Part shown: one piece after another, positions 54,310 through 63,095 of the stretch
How positions within the stretch are numbered: the first letter of the stretch is position 1
Layout of the letters: every line of letters starts with the position of its first letter
Source: Mycolicibacterium litorale
GTDB taxonomy: Bacteria > Actinomycetota > Actinomycetes > Mycobacteriales > Mycobacteriaceae
Assembly: GCA_002007745.1 (NCBI GenBank)
Contig: CP019882.1
Coordinates: 5,084,001-5,148,000 of the forward strand
DNA: 64,000 bases
Reading direction: 5' to 3'
Notes under the pieces: generated by a model
What the model was told of the DNA's origin: nothing
Databases searched by the model: none
Seen by the model: only the letters and a program-made list of their open reading frames with translations
Position numbers and translations under genes: made by a program

Positions 54310-55110
54310 ATGAGCACAGCGGATCTGGAGCATCTGTTCGGCCTGTCCGGTAAGACCGCGTTGGTCACCGGCGGCACTCGGGGCATCGGCATGATGATGG
54401 CCCGCGGACTGCTGCAGGCGGGGGCCCGGGTGATGGTCAGCTCTCGCAAGGCGGACGCCTGCGAACAGGCCGTCGAGCAACTCTCGGCGTTCGGGTCGGT
54501 TCGGGGCATCCCGGCCGATCTGTCCGGCCAGCAGGAGTGCCGGCGGCTGGCCGCGGAGGTGCTGGCTGACGCCGGGGAATTGCACATCCTGGTGAACAAC
54601 GCCGGCGCGACGTGGGGCGAGCCGCTGGAGTCGTTCCCCGCCTCGGCCTGGGACAAGGTGCTCGACCTCAACGTCAAGTCACCGTTCTGGATGGTGCAGG
54701 AACTCGTGCCGGCGCTGCGCAAGGCGGGTACCCAGGACGACCCGGCCCGGGTGATCAATGTCGGCAGCATCGACGCCATCCACGTCAGCCCGATGCCCAC
54801 CTACTCGTATTCGGCCAGCAAGGCCGCGCTGCACCAGATGACCCGAGTGCTGGCCAAAGAGCTTGGCCCACAACACATCACCGTGAATGCCGTGGCGCCC
54901 GGACCGTTCCCGTCGAAGATGATGGCCGCGACGCTGGACGCCTTCGGGGACGCGATCGCCGCCTCGGCCCCGCTGCGGCGGATCGGCCGCGACGACGACA
55001 TGGCCGGCATTGCCGTCTTCCTGGCCAGCCGGGCCGGGTCCTACGTGAACGGGGCGATCATCCCGGTCGACGGCGGGATAGCCACGACGGCCTCGGGGTC
55101 AGGCCGCTAG
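54310..55110 (+). CDS. Short-chain dehydrogenase/reductase
   Basis: A 266-residue classical SDR. TGGTRGIGMMMA binds the cofactor, NNAGAT follows, Ser in VGSIDAI, and YSYSASKAALHQM provides Tyr and Lys. The AVAPGPFPSKMM and VDGGIA segments are normal. The Arg/Ser-rich MVSSRK after the first strand suggests NADP(H). Co-oriented with the MBL gene. Substrate unknown. Confidence 0.9.
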   Translation: MSTADLEHLFGLSGKTALVTGGTRGIGMMMARGLLQAGARVMVSSRKADACEQAVEQLSAFGSVRGIPADLSGQQECRRLAAEVLADAGELHILVNNAGATWGEPLESFPASAWDKVLDLNVKSPFWMVQELVPALRKAGTQDDPARVINVGSIDAIHVSPMPTYSYSASKAALHQMTRVLAKELGPQHITVNAVAPGPFPSKMMAATLDAFGDAIAASAPLRRIGRDDDMAGIAVFLASRAGSYVNGAIIPVDGGIATTASGSGR

Positions 55111-55815
55111 TCAGGCCGCTGAAGCGGCGGGGGCTTCTGACCCCCAGCGGTACACCGTCGGCGCACACCCGTGCATGAGCGCCAGGTCGATCGCGTCGAG
55201 CATGGCCTGCCGAGGTCCGACCTTGCGGAGCTGTCGCGCTGTGACGGCCAGCCGGACCGTCCCGCCGCGGCGCGCGGCGCGCTCGGCGGACAGCACCAGG
55301 GTGCGACACCACCACGGTTCGCTCACGAATCCCTCACCGATTCCGAGCACCCGCGCGCGGGTGCTCGATCCGGCCACCAGGTCGGTGATGCCGTGCAGGT
55401 CGGCCAGCATGCGAAAGCCGTTGCGGGGCAGGGCTGCCACCGTGCCGGGCGAGGCTGCCCAGCCTGGCGCGGCGAACAGCCGGGTCCGCAACCCGACGTG
55501 TTCGAGTACCCGGTCGGCGCCCATCAGGCGCAGGTTCGCCTCATGGGCGGGCAGCGTGGCGAACTCGCCGCGGCGCTTCTTGGTGGCGGCGGCGTCGAAG
55601 CCGTGCAGCACCACTGACGCCCCGGCCGACCGGCGGGTCTTAAGCCAGTCGACGGTGCCGGGATCGGACTCCAGCCGGTAGCCGTGTTTGAGTCGTGGCG
55701 CGACGAACAGCGATAAGGGCACCGACCGGCTGTCGAGCGCGGTGGAGAACTCCTCGACGTCGGCCAGCGTCCGGTCACTGATCCCCGACACCGACACGAT
55801 CAGCTGCCCAGCCAC
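55111..55815 (-). CDS. DUF2334 (polysaccharide deacetylase-like) protein
   Basis: A 234-residue NodB-type barrel protein: VSVSGISDRTLADVEEF at the first strand, VPLSLFVAPRLKHGYRL, VVLHGFDA and FAAPGWAASPGTVAALPRNGFRMLAD fit DUF2334. The usual metal Asp of NodB is replaced by the SGISD context, so deacetylase activity is uncertain. It abuts the stop of the convergent SDR. Role unknown. Confidence 0.82.
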   Translation of the reverse strand: MAGQLIVSVSGISDRTLADVEEFSTALDSRSVPLSLFVAPRLKHGYRLESDPGTVDWLKTRRSAGASVVLHGFDAAATKKRRGEFATLPAHEANLRLMGADRVLEHVGLRTRLFAAPGWAASPGTVAALPRNGFRMLADLHGITDLVAGSSTRARVLGIGEGFVSEPWWCRTLVLSAERAARRGGTVRLAVTARQLRKVGPRQAMLDAIDLALMHGCAPTVYRWGSEAPAASAA

Positions 55816-55883
55816 TCTGCCAGTGTGGCAATTCCAGGTGACGAGATGGTGTCCGGCATCGAGATGTCAGACGTCCATCCGGT

Positions 55884-56372
55884 TCACCCCGGCAACACCG
55901 CTTCGATCGCGGCCACCACCTCCGGCGCATCGGGCTCGGTACGCGGCCGGAAGCGGTTCACCACCGTGCCCCCCGGCGCGAGGACGAACTTCTCGAAGTT
56001 CCACGCGATGTCCCCGGCCTGGCCTTCGGCGTCGGCGAATGCCGTCAGCTCGGCGTAGAGCGGGTGGCGCTGCGGGCCGTTGACGTCGGTCTTGGCCAAC
56101 AGCGGGAAGGTGACACCGTAGGTGGTCGAGCAGAACGTCGCGATCTCCTCCGGCGTTCCCGGCTCCTGGCCCATGAACTGATTGCACGGCACCCCGATGA
56201 CCGTCAGCCCGCGATCGGCGTAGTCGCGGGCGAGCTGCTCCAACGCACCGTACTGCGGCGTGAGGCCGCACTTGGAGGCCACATTGACCAGCAGGACGGC
56301 CCGGTCGGCGTAGTCGCCCAGCGAGGTGGGCTTGCCGTCGAGGGTGGTGAGCGGGATGTCGGTCAGACTCAT
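55884..56372 (-). CDS. Glutathione peroxidase-family thiol peroxidase
   Basis: A 162-residue GPx-like protein. NVASKCGLTPQY carries the peroxidatic Cys (about 35), GVPCNQFMGQEPG the Gln and the second Cys, and AWNFEKFVL the Trp and Asn of the catalytic tetrad. In mycobacteria it is expected to use thioredoxin or mycothiol-linked systems rather than glutathione. It lies 10 bp downstream of the peptidase gene on the same strand. Confidence 0.93.
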   Translation of the reverse strand: MSLTDIPLTTLDGKPTSLGDYADRAVLLVNVASKCGLTPQYGALEQLARDYADRGLTVIGVPCNQFMGQEPGTPEEIATFCSTTYGVTFPLLAKTDVNGPQRHPLYAELTAFADAEGQAGDIAWNFEKFVLAPGGTVVNRFRPRTEPDAPEVVAAIEAVLPG

Positions 56373-56382
56373 GTGGCTGACG

Positions 56383-58488
56383 TTAGCAAGCCTGCCTGCC
56401 GTACCGCTGCGGGTCGGCGGTGGCCAGGATCCAGGCGTATTGGAAGGCCGCCTCCTTCCACCGCTCGTAGCGCCCGCTGATCCCGCCGTGGCCGGCCGCC
56501 ATCTGGGTCTTCAGCAGCACCGGATGCCCGTCGGTCTTGGTGTGCCGAAGCGCCGCAACCCATTTAGCCGGCTCGACGTAGAGCACCCGGGTGTCGTTGA
56601 GTGAGGTCATCGCCAGGATCGCCGGGTAGTCCTTGGCCTCCACGTTCTCGTAGGGCGAATAGGACTTCATGTAGAAGTAGACGTCGGAGTTCTCCAACGG
56701 ATTACCCCACTCGTCCCACTCCGTCACCGTCAACGGCAGGGATGGGTCGAGGATGCTGGTCAGCGGATCCACGAACGGCACCTGGGCCAGGATGCCGGCG
56801 AACAGTTGCGGCGCGAGATTGGCCACCGCCCCCATCAGCAGGCCACCGGCGCTGCCGCCGAGAGCCACCAGGTTCTGCGGTCGGGTCAGTCCGCTGTCGA
56901 CGAGATGCTGTGCCACACAGACGAAGTCGGTGAAGGTGTTGCGTTTGGCCAGCAGCTTGCCGCCGTCGTACCACAGCCGGCCCATCTCGCCGCCGCCGCG
57001 CACGTGCGCTACGGCGAAGACCACGCCGCGATCGAGTAGCGACAGCCGCGCCACCGAGAAGCGGGGATCCTCCGAGGACTCGTAGGCACCGTAGCCGTAT
57101 AGCACCGTGGGAGCCGGCAGCTCGACTCCGGCCTTGTGCACGATGGAGATCGGCACCCGGGTTCCGTCCTGCGCGACGGCCCAGTCCCTGCGCTCGACGT
57201 AATCCTCGCGCCGGTAGCCACCGAGCACCGGCTGCTCGCGCAGCAGCGTGCGCTCGCCGGTGGCCAGGTCGAGGTCATAGATCCGCAGTGGGGTGACGAA
57301 CGACGTGGTTCCCACCCGTAGCTTTGGCGTCGACCAGTTCGGGTTACCCGCCAGGCCGGCCGAGGTCAGCTCCGAGTCGAAGGCGATCTCCTCGGGGGTG
57401 CCGTAGCCATCGGCGATCGGCCACAACTGAATCCGGGGCAAGGCCTCCCGGCGGTAGCTGACCACGAGGTGGTCGGCGAACGCGTCGACACCGTCGAGGC
57501 GGACGTCGTCGCGTCCGGGGATCAGTGTCCGCTGCGCGGACGGGTCCTCGACCGGGGCCTCCACGAGGGTGAAGTTGACCGCACCGTCGTTGTGCAGGAT
57601 CAGGAACTTGTCCTGACCGCCGATCACCGCGTGCTCCACCGAATACTCCACTCCGTCACGGCGCGGCAGCACCGTGGTGAAGGTGGTGGCGGGGTCGGCG
57701 GCGTCGCCGAAGCGCACCTCCGAGGTGATCGACGAGCCGGCTGCGATGATCACGTACTTGTTGCTGCGGGTGCGGCCAACGCCGATCCAGAACCGCTCGT
57801 CGGGCTCGTGGAACACCTGCTCGTCGGGCTCGCTCGACCCGAGCCGGTGCCGCCACACGGTGTCGGGCCGCCACGCCTCGTCGACGGTGGTGTAGTACAC
57901 GGTGGCGTTGTCGGCTGCCCACGTCACTCCCGATGCGATGCCGGCGATCTCGTCGGGGTACAGCTCACCGGTGCGCAAGTCCTTGAACCGCAGCGTGTAG
58001 CGCTCGTCGCCGACGACGTCCACCGAATAGGCCAGCAGGTTGCCGTCAAGACTCACGCTGCTGGCGCCGAGGGAGAAGAAGTCGTGGCCGTCGGCTTCGG
58101 CGTTCTCGTCGAGCAACACCTGCTCCCCTGGCACGTCGGTGTGCTCGTCGAACACCGGCGGATCCCAGTCGCTCGGGTCCGAGACGGGGCAGCGGCAATG
58201 CGCGCCGTACTGCTTGCCCTCGAAGCTGCGGCCGTAGTACCACCAGTCGCCGCGCCGGGTGGGCACCGACATGTCGGTTTCCTTGGTGCGGGACTTGATC
58301 TCCTCGAAGATCTTCTGCCGCAACGGTTCCAGGTAGGCCGTCGCTTCGTCGGCGTAGGCGTTCTCCGCCTCAAGGTGGGCGATCACCTCCGGGTCGGCCT
58401 TGTCGCGTAGCCACTCGTAGGGATCGACGAACACGTCACCGTGATGCACGCGCTCGGTGTCGACCCGCTTGGCGATCGGCGGGTTCAC
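56383..58488 (-). CDS. ptrB: S9A-family oligopeptidase B
   Basis: A 701-residue prolyl-oligopeptidase-family enzyme. An N-terminal seven-bladed propeller (about 70-400) covers the catalytic alpha/beta-hydrolase domain, with Ser in [12 protein letters not shown], Asp near [14 protein letters not shown] and His in [10 protein letters not shown]. It cleaves short peptides, preferring basic residues in oligopeptidase B. GTG 58488 overlaps the purC stop by four bases, an unusual pairing of a purine gene and a peptidase that I recall as conserved at Rv0780-Rv0782. Confidence 0.94.
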   Translation of the reverse strand: MNPPIAKRVDTERVHHGDVFVDPYEWLRDKADPEVIAHLEAENAYADEATAYLEPLRQKIFEEIKSRTKETDMSVPTRRGDWWYYGRSFEGKQYGAHCRCPVSDPSDWDPPVFDEHTDVPGEQVLLDENAEADGHDFFSLGASSVSLDGNLLAYSVDVVGDERYTLRFKDLRTGELYPDEIAGIASGVTWAADNATVYYTTVDEAWRPDTVWRHRLGSSEPDEQVFHEPDERFWIGVGRTRSNKYVIIAAGSSITSEVRFGDAADPATTFTTVLPRRDGVEYSVEHAVIGGQDKFLILHNDGAVNFTLVEAPVEDPSAQRTLIPGRDDVRLDGVDAFADHLVVSYRREALPRIQLWPIADGYGTPEEIAFDSELTSAGLAGNPNWSTPKLRVGTTSFVTPLRIYDLDLATGERTLLREQPVLGGYRREDYVERRDWAVAQDGTRVPISIVHKAGVELPAPTVLYGYGAYESSEDPRFSVARLSLLDRGVVFAVAHVRGGGEMGRLWYDGGKLLAKRNTFTDFVCVAQHLVDSGLTRPQNLVALGGSAGGLLMGAVANLAPQLFAGILAQVPFVDPLTSILDPSLPLTVTEWDEWGNPLENSDVYFYMKSYSPYENVEAKDYPAILAMTSLNDTRVLYVEPAKWVAALRHTKTDGHPVLLKTQMAAGHGGISGRYERWKEAAFQYAWILATADPQRYGRQAC

Positions 58489-59378
58489 GCGCTCGGTCCG
58501 ATCCAGTCGGCGAACGACAGGCCTGAGATACGTTCGTAGGCCTCGATATAGCGTGCCCGGGTGGCGTCGACGATCTCGCTGGGCAACGGTGGCGGTGGGG
58601 CGGATCCATTGCGGTCCCAGCCCGACTCCGGGCCGGTGAGCCAGTTGCGCACGAACTGCTTGTCGAAGCTGGGCTGCACGACGCCTTCTTGGTAGGTGTC
58701 TGCCGGCCAGTACCGCGACGAGTCGGGGGTGAAGACCTCGTCGGCGAGCACGACCCGGTCGTCGGCGTCGACGCCGAACTCGAACTTGGTGTCGGCGATG
58801 ATGATCCCTTTCGTCAAGGCATGGTCGGCGGCCTGCAGGTAGATCTGCAAGGTGCGCTCGCGCAGCTGGTTGGCGCGCACCGGGCCCACCAGTTCGATGA
58901 CGCGGTCGAAGGAGATGTTCTCGTCGTGCTCACCGAATTCGGCCTTACTCGCGGGGGTGAACAGCGGGGTCTCGAACTTGCTGGCCTCGACCAGGCCGGC
59001 CGGGAGGTCGATCCCACACACCGCGCCGGTGCGCTGGTAGTCGATCAGTCCGGATCCGGTCAGATAGCCGCGGGCCACGCATTCCACCGGCACCATGTCG
59101 AGCCGGCGGACCACCAGCGCCCGGCCGAGCACCTCGTCGGGGATGCGGGGATCGTCGGGCGGGCCGGCCAGGTGGTTGGGCGCCGAGATGTAGTCGAAGA
59201 AGAACACGCTCATCGCGGTGAGGATGCGGCCTTTGTCGGGGATGAGACTGTCCAGGATGTAGTCGAACGCCGAGATGCGGTCGCTGGCGACGAACAGCAG
59301 GTGCTCGTCGTCGATGCGATAGATCTCGCGAACCTTGCCGCTGGCCAGATGCCGATAGTCGCTCAGAGCGGGACGCAT
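58485..59378 (-). CDS. purC: Phosphoribosylaminoimidazole-succinocarboxamide synthase (SAICAR synthetase)
   Basis: A 297-residue enzyme joining CAIR and aspartate. Motifs: [39 protein letters not shown] and [12 protein letters not shown], with late [17 protein letters not shown] 59378. First gene of the purC-ptrB run. Confidence 0.97.
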   Translation of the reverse strand: MRPALSDYRHLASGKVREIYRIDDEHLLFVASDRISAFDYILDSLIPDKGRILTAMSVFFFDYISAPNHLAGPPDDPRIPDEVLGRALVVRRLDMVPVECVARGYLTGSGLIDYQRTGAVCGIDLPAGLVEASKFETPLFTPASKAEFGEHDENISFDRVIELVGPVRANQLRERTLQIYLQAADHALTKGIIIADTKFEFGVDADDRVVLADEVFTPDSSRYWPADTYQEGVVQPSFDKQFVRNWLTGPESGWDRNGSAPPPPLPSEIVDATRARYIEAYERISGLSFADWIGPSA

Positions 59379-59430
59379 CGCGTCAGCCTATCGGGCCGCT
59401 GAGCCGAGCCGACTGTGCTGGGATCGAGCA

Positions 59431-60069
59431 ATGAGAACGCGGTTCCTGCCCTATGCCACCACTCCGGGCCGACTGCTGGTGCAGGTGCTCAGCGACCTGC
59501 TGGTGGGGCTGTGGATCGTCGCGTGGGTTGGCGTGGGCTTGGGGGTGCATTCGGCGATTGCCACCATCTCCAGCGTGGGACGCCAGGTCAACGACAGCGC
59601 CAACGGACTGTCGGACAACCTGCATTCTGCCGGCGACAGCGTGCACGGGGTGCCGCTGATCGGGGACAGCATGTCCAAACCGCTGCGCGCGGCCAGCGAG
59701 GCAGCGCTCGATCTGGCCGGGGCGGGCCACCAGTTGGACACTACGGCGTCCTGGCTGGCCATTTTGCTGGCCATCGCAGTCGCCGGACCGCCCATCCTGG
59801 CAGTCGGGATGCCGTGGCTGTTCCTGCGGATTCGGTTCTTCCGCCGCAAGTGGACGGTGATCGCGCTGGCCAGGACACCGGCCGGCGAACAGTTGCTGGC
59901 ATTGCGAGCCTTGGCCAATCGCCCGCTGCGCAAGCTGACGCAGGTCAGCCTCGACCCGGTCGGGGCGTGGCGGCGGGAGGATCCGCTCGCGGTTCGCGGG
60001 CTGGCCGCGCTGGAACTGCGCTCCGCCGGTGTGGCCGTCCCCCGCTATTGGCGCAATCCGGCGCGCTGA
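59431..60069 (+). CDS. Membrane protein of unknown function (Rv0779c-like)
   Basis: A 212-residue protein with two membrane segments (LLVQVLSDLLVGLWIVAWVGVGLGV near the N-terminus; ASWLAILLAIAVAGPPILAVGMPWLFL in the middle). Between them is a Ser/Asn/Gly-rich loop (QVNDSANGLSDNLHSAGDSV). The C-terminal third is basic and cytoplasmic by the positive-inside rule. ATG 59431. The last three codons and stop lie inside the left copy of a 43-bp direct repeat (60059-60101). Function unknown. Confidence 0.82.
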   Translation: MRTRFLPYATTPGRLLVQVLSDLLVGLWIVAWVGVGLGVHSAIATISSVGRQVNDSANGLSDNLHSAGDSVHGVPLIGDSMSKPLRAASEAALDLAGAGHQLDTTASWLAILLAIAVAGPPILAVGMPWLFLRIRFFRRKWTVIALARTPAGEQLLALRALANRPLRKLTQVSLDPVGAWRREDPLAVRGLAALELRSAGVAVPRYWRNPAR

Positions 60070-60101
60070 CGAGCGGTGGGCGTACGAAACCGCGCCCAAG
60101 A
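60059..60101. repeat. 43-bp direct repeat, left copy
   Basis: Identical over 43 bp to 60993-61035. It contains the end of the upstream membrane-protein gene (Ala-Arg-stop) and a short stem TGGGCG/CGCCCA. Its last base is the A of the ATG at 60101 of the DUF559 gene. The two copies are 934 bp apart and bracket exactly that gene. Confidence 0.9.
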
Positions 60102-61003
60102 TGCAGTGGAACCGGGCGAGTGCTGGCTGCGTCCATCCTCATGTGCTTGAGGATTACCTTCGCCGCCAGGACGGTGTCATCACCCTGCAGCAGGCGCAGC
60201 GGGCCGGTCTGAGCGAATTCGCCGTTCGGCGCCGGGTCAGGGCGGGCCAATGGCGGCGATGCTCGCCGGGGGTGTACTTCGCCGACGACCGTCCGTTCAC
60301 CGCAGCAGCGCGCATCCGGGCCGCGGTGTGGAGCCGGGGTCACCGCGCCACCGCCAGCGGCCTCGCGGCAGCGTGGTGGCTGGGCCTGATGACAACAGCA
60401 CCGGACATCGTGGAGATCACGGTTCCGCGCAACAGTCACGGCCGGGCCGCGCGCGGCACCCGGCTGCGGCGGCGCGATCTTGCTGAGATCGACATCATCG
60501 AACACCGTTCACTGCGAGTCACCGCGCTGGCCCTGACTGTCCTCGAGGCGGCCACCCGGCGCGGGGGCGGGGCGGGGATCATGGACGCCGCGTTGCAGCG
60601 GCGACTGGGATTAGCCCACCTCCAGCAGGCGCACACTCGCAACGGCGCCCGGCACGGCGCCGCCGCGTGCCGGCGATTGCTCGACGCCGCCGCCGGAGGC
60701 GCGCGCTCGGAGGCCGAGCGCCTGCTGGTCCACTCGCTCAAGAGCGCCGGCATCACCGGCTGGCATGCCAACTTCCCGGTCGGCGATTACGTCGTCGACA
60801 TAGCCTTTCCGCGTCAGCGCGTCGCTGTCGAGGTAGATGGTTGGGCGTTCCACAGCGACCATGCGGCATTCCAGAACGATCGGGAACGACAGAACCTACT
60901 TGCCCTGGCGGGCTGGCAGGTGCTGCGCTTCACCTGGTTTGACCTGACCCAGCACCCAGACCGCGTGCTCGCTGAGATTCGTGCGTCCGTTTCGGCGCGC
61001 TGA
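60101..61003 (+). CDS. DUF559 (Vsr-like) endonuclease-domain protein with AbiEi-like N-terminus
   Basis: A 300-residue protein (ATG 60101; GTG 60143 is an alternative that starts at VLEDYLRRQDGVITLQQA). The N-terminal winged helix resembles the AbiEi antitoxin-type domain (RRQDGVITLQQAQRAGLSEFAVRRRVRAGQWRRCSPGVYF). The C-terminal DUF559 domain is PD-(D/E)XK-like: SEAERLLVHSLKSAG, VGDYVVDIAFP with Asp, VAVEVDGWAFHS with Glu and Asp, and QNLLALAGWQVLRFTWFDL. Mycobacteria carry variable sets of such genes. The stop falls in the right repeat copy. A mobile or defence role is conceivable but unproven. Confidence 0.85.
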   Translation: MQWNRASAGCVHPHVLEDYLRRQDGVITLQQAQRAGLSEFAVRRRVRAGQWRRCSPGVYFADDRPFTAAARIRAAVWSRGHRATASGLAAAWWLGLMTTAPDIVEITVPRNSHGRAARGTRLRRRDLAEIDIIEHRSLRVTALALTVLEAATRRGGGAGIMDAALQRRLGLAHLQQAHTRNGARHGAAACRRLLDAAAGGARSEAERLLVHSLKSAGITGWHANFPVGDYVVDIAFPRQRVAVEVDGWAFHSDHAAFQNDRERQNLLALAGWQVLRFTWFDLTQHPDRVLAEIRASVSAR

Positions 61004-61035
61004 CGAGCGGTGGGCGTACGAAACCGCGCCCAAGA
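60993..61035. repeat. 43-bp direct repeat, right copy
   Basis: Perfect copy of 60059-60101. It begins at the Ser-Ala-Arg-stop end of the DUF559 gene and ends 22 bp before the start codon of the mycofactocin-type SDR, with the -10 of that gene (61046-61051) just outside. Confidence 0.9.
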
Positions 61036-61057
61036 CGTGATCCGCTACAGTTCGGCC

Positions 61058-61879
61058 GTGGCAGACCTCACCGGCACCGTCGCAGTGATCACCGGCGCGG
61101 CACGCGGTCAAGGCAGGAGTCATGCCGTGGCGCTGGCCGCCGAGGGAGCGGACATCATCGCCATCGACCGGTGCGCCGATATCGACTCCATCCCCTACCC
61201 GTTGGCCACCAAGGCCGACCTGGACAAGACCGTCGCGCTGGTGGAGGCGCGGGGCCGACGGGCGGTCCCGGTGATCGCCGACGTACGGGATCTGGACGCG
61301 TTGCGGGCCGGCGTGCAGAGCGGTATCGATCAGCTCGGCGACGTCGACATCGTGGTGGCCAACGCCGGCGTGGTGGCGATCGGGCTCAAGGATCCGCTCG
61401 ACGAGGCCGTCTACCGCGACATCGTCGACACCAACCTCAACGGCGTGTGGCACACCATCGTGGCGACCGTCCCGTCGATCATCCGCAAGGGCCGGGGCGG
61501 GTCGATCATCCTGACCAGTTCCGCTCAGGGCCTGGTCGGCCGCGGCGGGGACGGCAGCGCCGCGATGTTCGCCTACGCCGCGGCCAAGCACGGTGTCGTC
61601 GGCCTGATGCGGTCAGCGGCAAACGCCTACGCCCAGAACAATATTCGGGTGAACTCGGTGCACCCTACCGGGGTGGCGACCCCGATGATCCTCAACGAGT
61701 TCACCGCCACCAGCATGCGCGACAACCCCAGGGGCTCGTCTCTGTCGGCCAACCTGCTGCCGGTCCCGTTCGTCGAAGCCGAAGACGTCACCAACGCGGT
61801 GGTGTGGTTGGCCAGCGCCAAGGCCCGCTACATCACCGGCGCGACACTGCCGATCGACGCCGGTCACACCGTGATGTGA
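61058..61879 (+). CDS. Mycofactocin-coupled SDR family oxidoreductase
   Basis: A 273-residue SDR. Cofactor motif TGAARGQGRSHAVALA and the inserted segment CADIDSIPYPLATKADLDKTVALVEARGRRAV are hallmarks of mycofactocin-associated SDRs, which hold NAD tightly and pass electrons to mycofactocin. Ser in TSSAQGLVG, YAAAKHG provides Tyr and Lys. GTG 61058 is six bases after TACAGT (leaderless). Its stop directly abuts the stop of the convergent cyp126. Alcohol substrate unknown; no mycofactocin biosynthesis genes are in the window. Confidence 0.92.
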   Translation: MADLTGTVAVITGAARGQGRSHAVALAAEGADIIAIDRCADIDSIPYPLATKADLDKTVALVEARGRRAVPVIADVRDLDALRAGVQSGIDQLGDVDIVVANAGVVAIGLKDPLDEAVYRDIVDTNLNGVWHTIVATVPSIIRKGRGGSIILTSSAQGLVGRGGDGSAAMFAYAAAKHGVVGLMRSAANAYAQNNIRVNSVHPTGVATPMILNEFTATSMRDNPRGSSLSANLLPVPFVEAEDVTNAVVWLASAKARYITGATLPIDAGHTVM

Positions 61880-63091
61880 TCAGCCGAATTCGACGTAGAG
61901 GTGTCTGATACCGGTGTGCCGGTTGCTGCGTGCCCACTGCACCGGCTTGACCACGCGGATCTCCGAGAACCGGCTCAGCAGTTCCTCGTAGAGCACCCGC
62001 AACTCCAGCCGAGCCAGGTTCGCACCCAGGCAGTAGTGCACGCCCTGACCGAAACCCAAGTGCGGGTTACGTTTCCGGCCAACATCGAAGGTGTCGGCAT
62101 CGTCGAAGACGGTCTCGTCGCGATTGGCCGAGCCCTCCCACACCAGCACCTTCTGACCCGCTCGGATGCGGCGGCCGCCGAGTTCGGTGTCGCGGGTGGC
62201 GGTGCGCCGCTTCGACGGTGACGGCGACGTCCAGCGGATCATCTCTTCGACCGCCGTCGGCAACAACTCCGGATCGTCGCGCAGCCGCCGGTACTGGTCG
62301 GGGTTCTGCGCCAGGGCCAGCAGCCCGCCGGCCACCCCGTTGCGCGTCGTCTCGGCTCCCGCGCTGAACAGCAGCGAGAAGAACATGTACAGCTCGAGGT
62401 CGGACAGTGGATCAGTGCTGGCGTTGGCGACCACCGAGAGCATGTCGTCGCTTGGCTGCGCCCGCTTGGCCGCGATCAGCTCGGTGCCGTAGGCGTACAT
62501 CCGCGAGCCGGCCTCCTCCACCGACTGCGTGCCGACCTCACCACGGCGGGAATCGCCGAAATCGAACGTCGGCTCGATCGCCCGGAACAGCCAATGCCGT
62601 TCGGTTTCCGGCACTCCCAGCAGGATGCAGATCATCTGCATCGGCAACTCGGCGGCGACGTCGACCAGGAAGTCGAACGGCACACCGGGCTGCACGGCAT
62701 CGAGCAGAGCCCGCGCCCGGGCCCGCAGATCGTCCTCGACCCGGCGGATCATCCGTGGGGTCAATCCCGAACTGACCAGACGGCGGATGTGGGTGTGCCG
62801 CGGGTCGTCCATCATGTTGAGTACCTGCCCGGCCACCGGCAGATCCTGCAGGAGGGTGCCGCCGAACGGCCGCTCACCCCCGGTCACCGAGGAATAGGTG
62901 TCCGCATCCCGCAGCACGGCCAGGGTTTCGGCGTGGGTGGCCACCGACCAGAAGCCTTCACCGTCCGGGGTGTTCGCGGTCGGCTCATGCCAGAACACCG
63001 GCGCCTCGCGGCGGTGTACCGCGAACAGGTGATGTGGGAAGCCGTCGGCGAAGTTGTCCAGGTCGGTGAAGTCGATGTCGGTGAGGGCCAT
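61880..63091 (-). CDS. cyp126: Cytochrome P450 CYP126
   Basis: A 403-residue P450 near-collinear with M. tuberculosis CYP126 (Rv0778) as I remember it ([25 protein letters not shown]). I-helix [13 protein letters not shown]-helix EEMIRWTSP (ExxR), and heme ligand loop [10 protein letters not shown] are intact. ATG 63091, with a 4-bp gap to purB, so probably co-transcribed with it. Physiological substrate unknown. It is convergent with the mycofactocin-type SDR. Confidence 0.94.
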   Translation of the reverse strand: MALTDIDFTDLDNFADGFPHHLFAVHRREAPVFWHEPTANTPDGEGFWSVATHAETLAVLRDADTYSSVTGGERPFGGTLLQDLPVAGQVLNMMDDPRHTHIRRLVSSGLTPRMIRRVEDDLRARARALLDAVQPGVPFDFLVDVAAELPMQMICILLGVPETERHWLFRAIEPTFDFGDSRRGEVGTQSVEEAGSRMYAYGTELIAAKRAQPSDDMLSVVANASTDPLSDLELYMFFSLLFSAGAETTRNGVAGGLLALAQNPDQYRRLRDDPELLPTAVEEMIRWTSPSPSKRRTATRDTELGGRRIRAGQKVLVWEGSANRDETVFDDADTFDVGRKRNPHLGFGQGVHYCLGANLARLELRVLYEELLSRFSEIRVVKPVQWARSNRHTGIRHLYVEFG

Positions 63092-63095
63092 GGCG

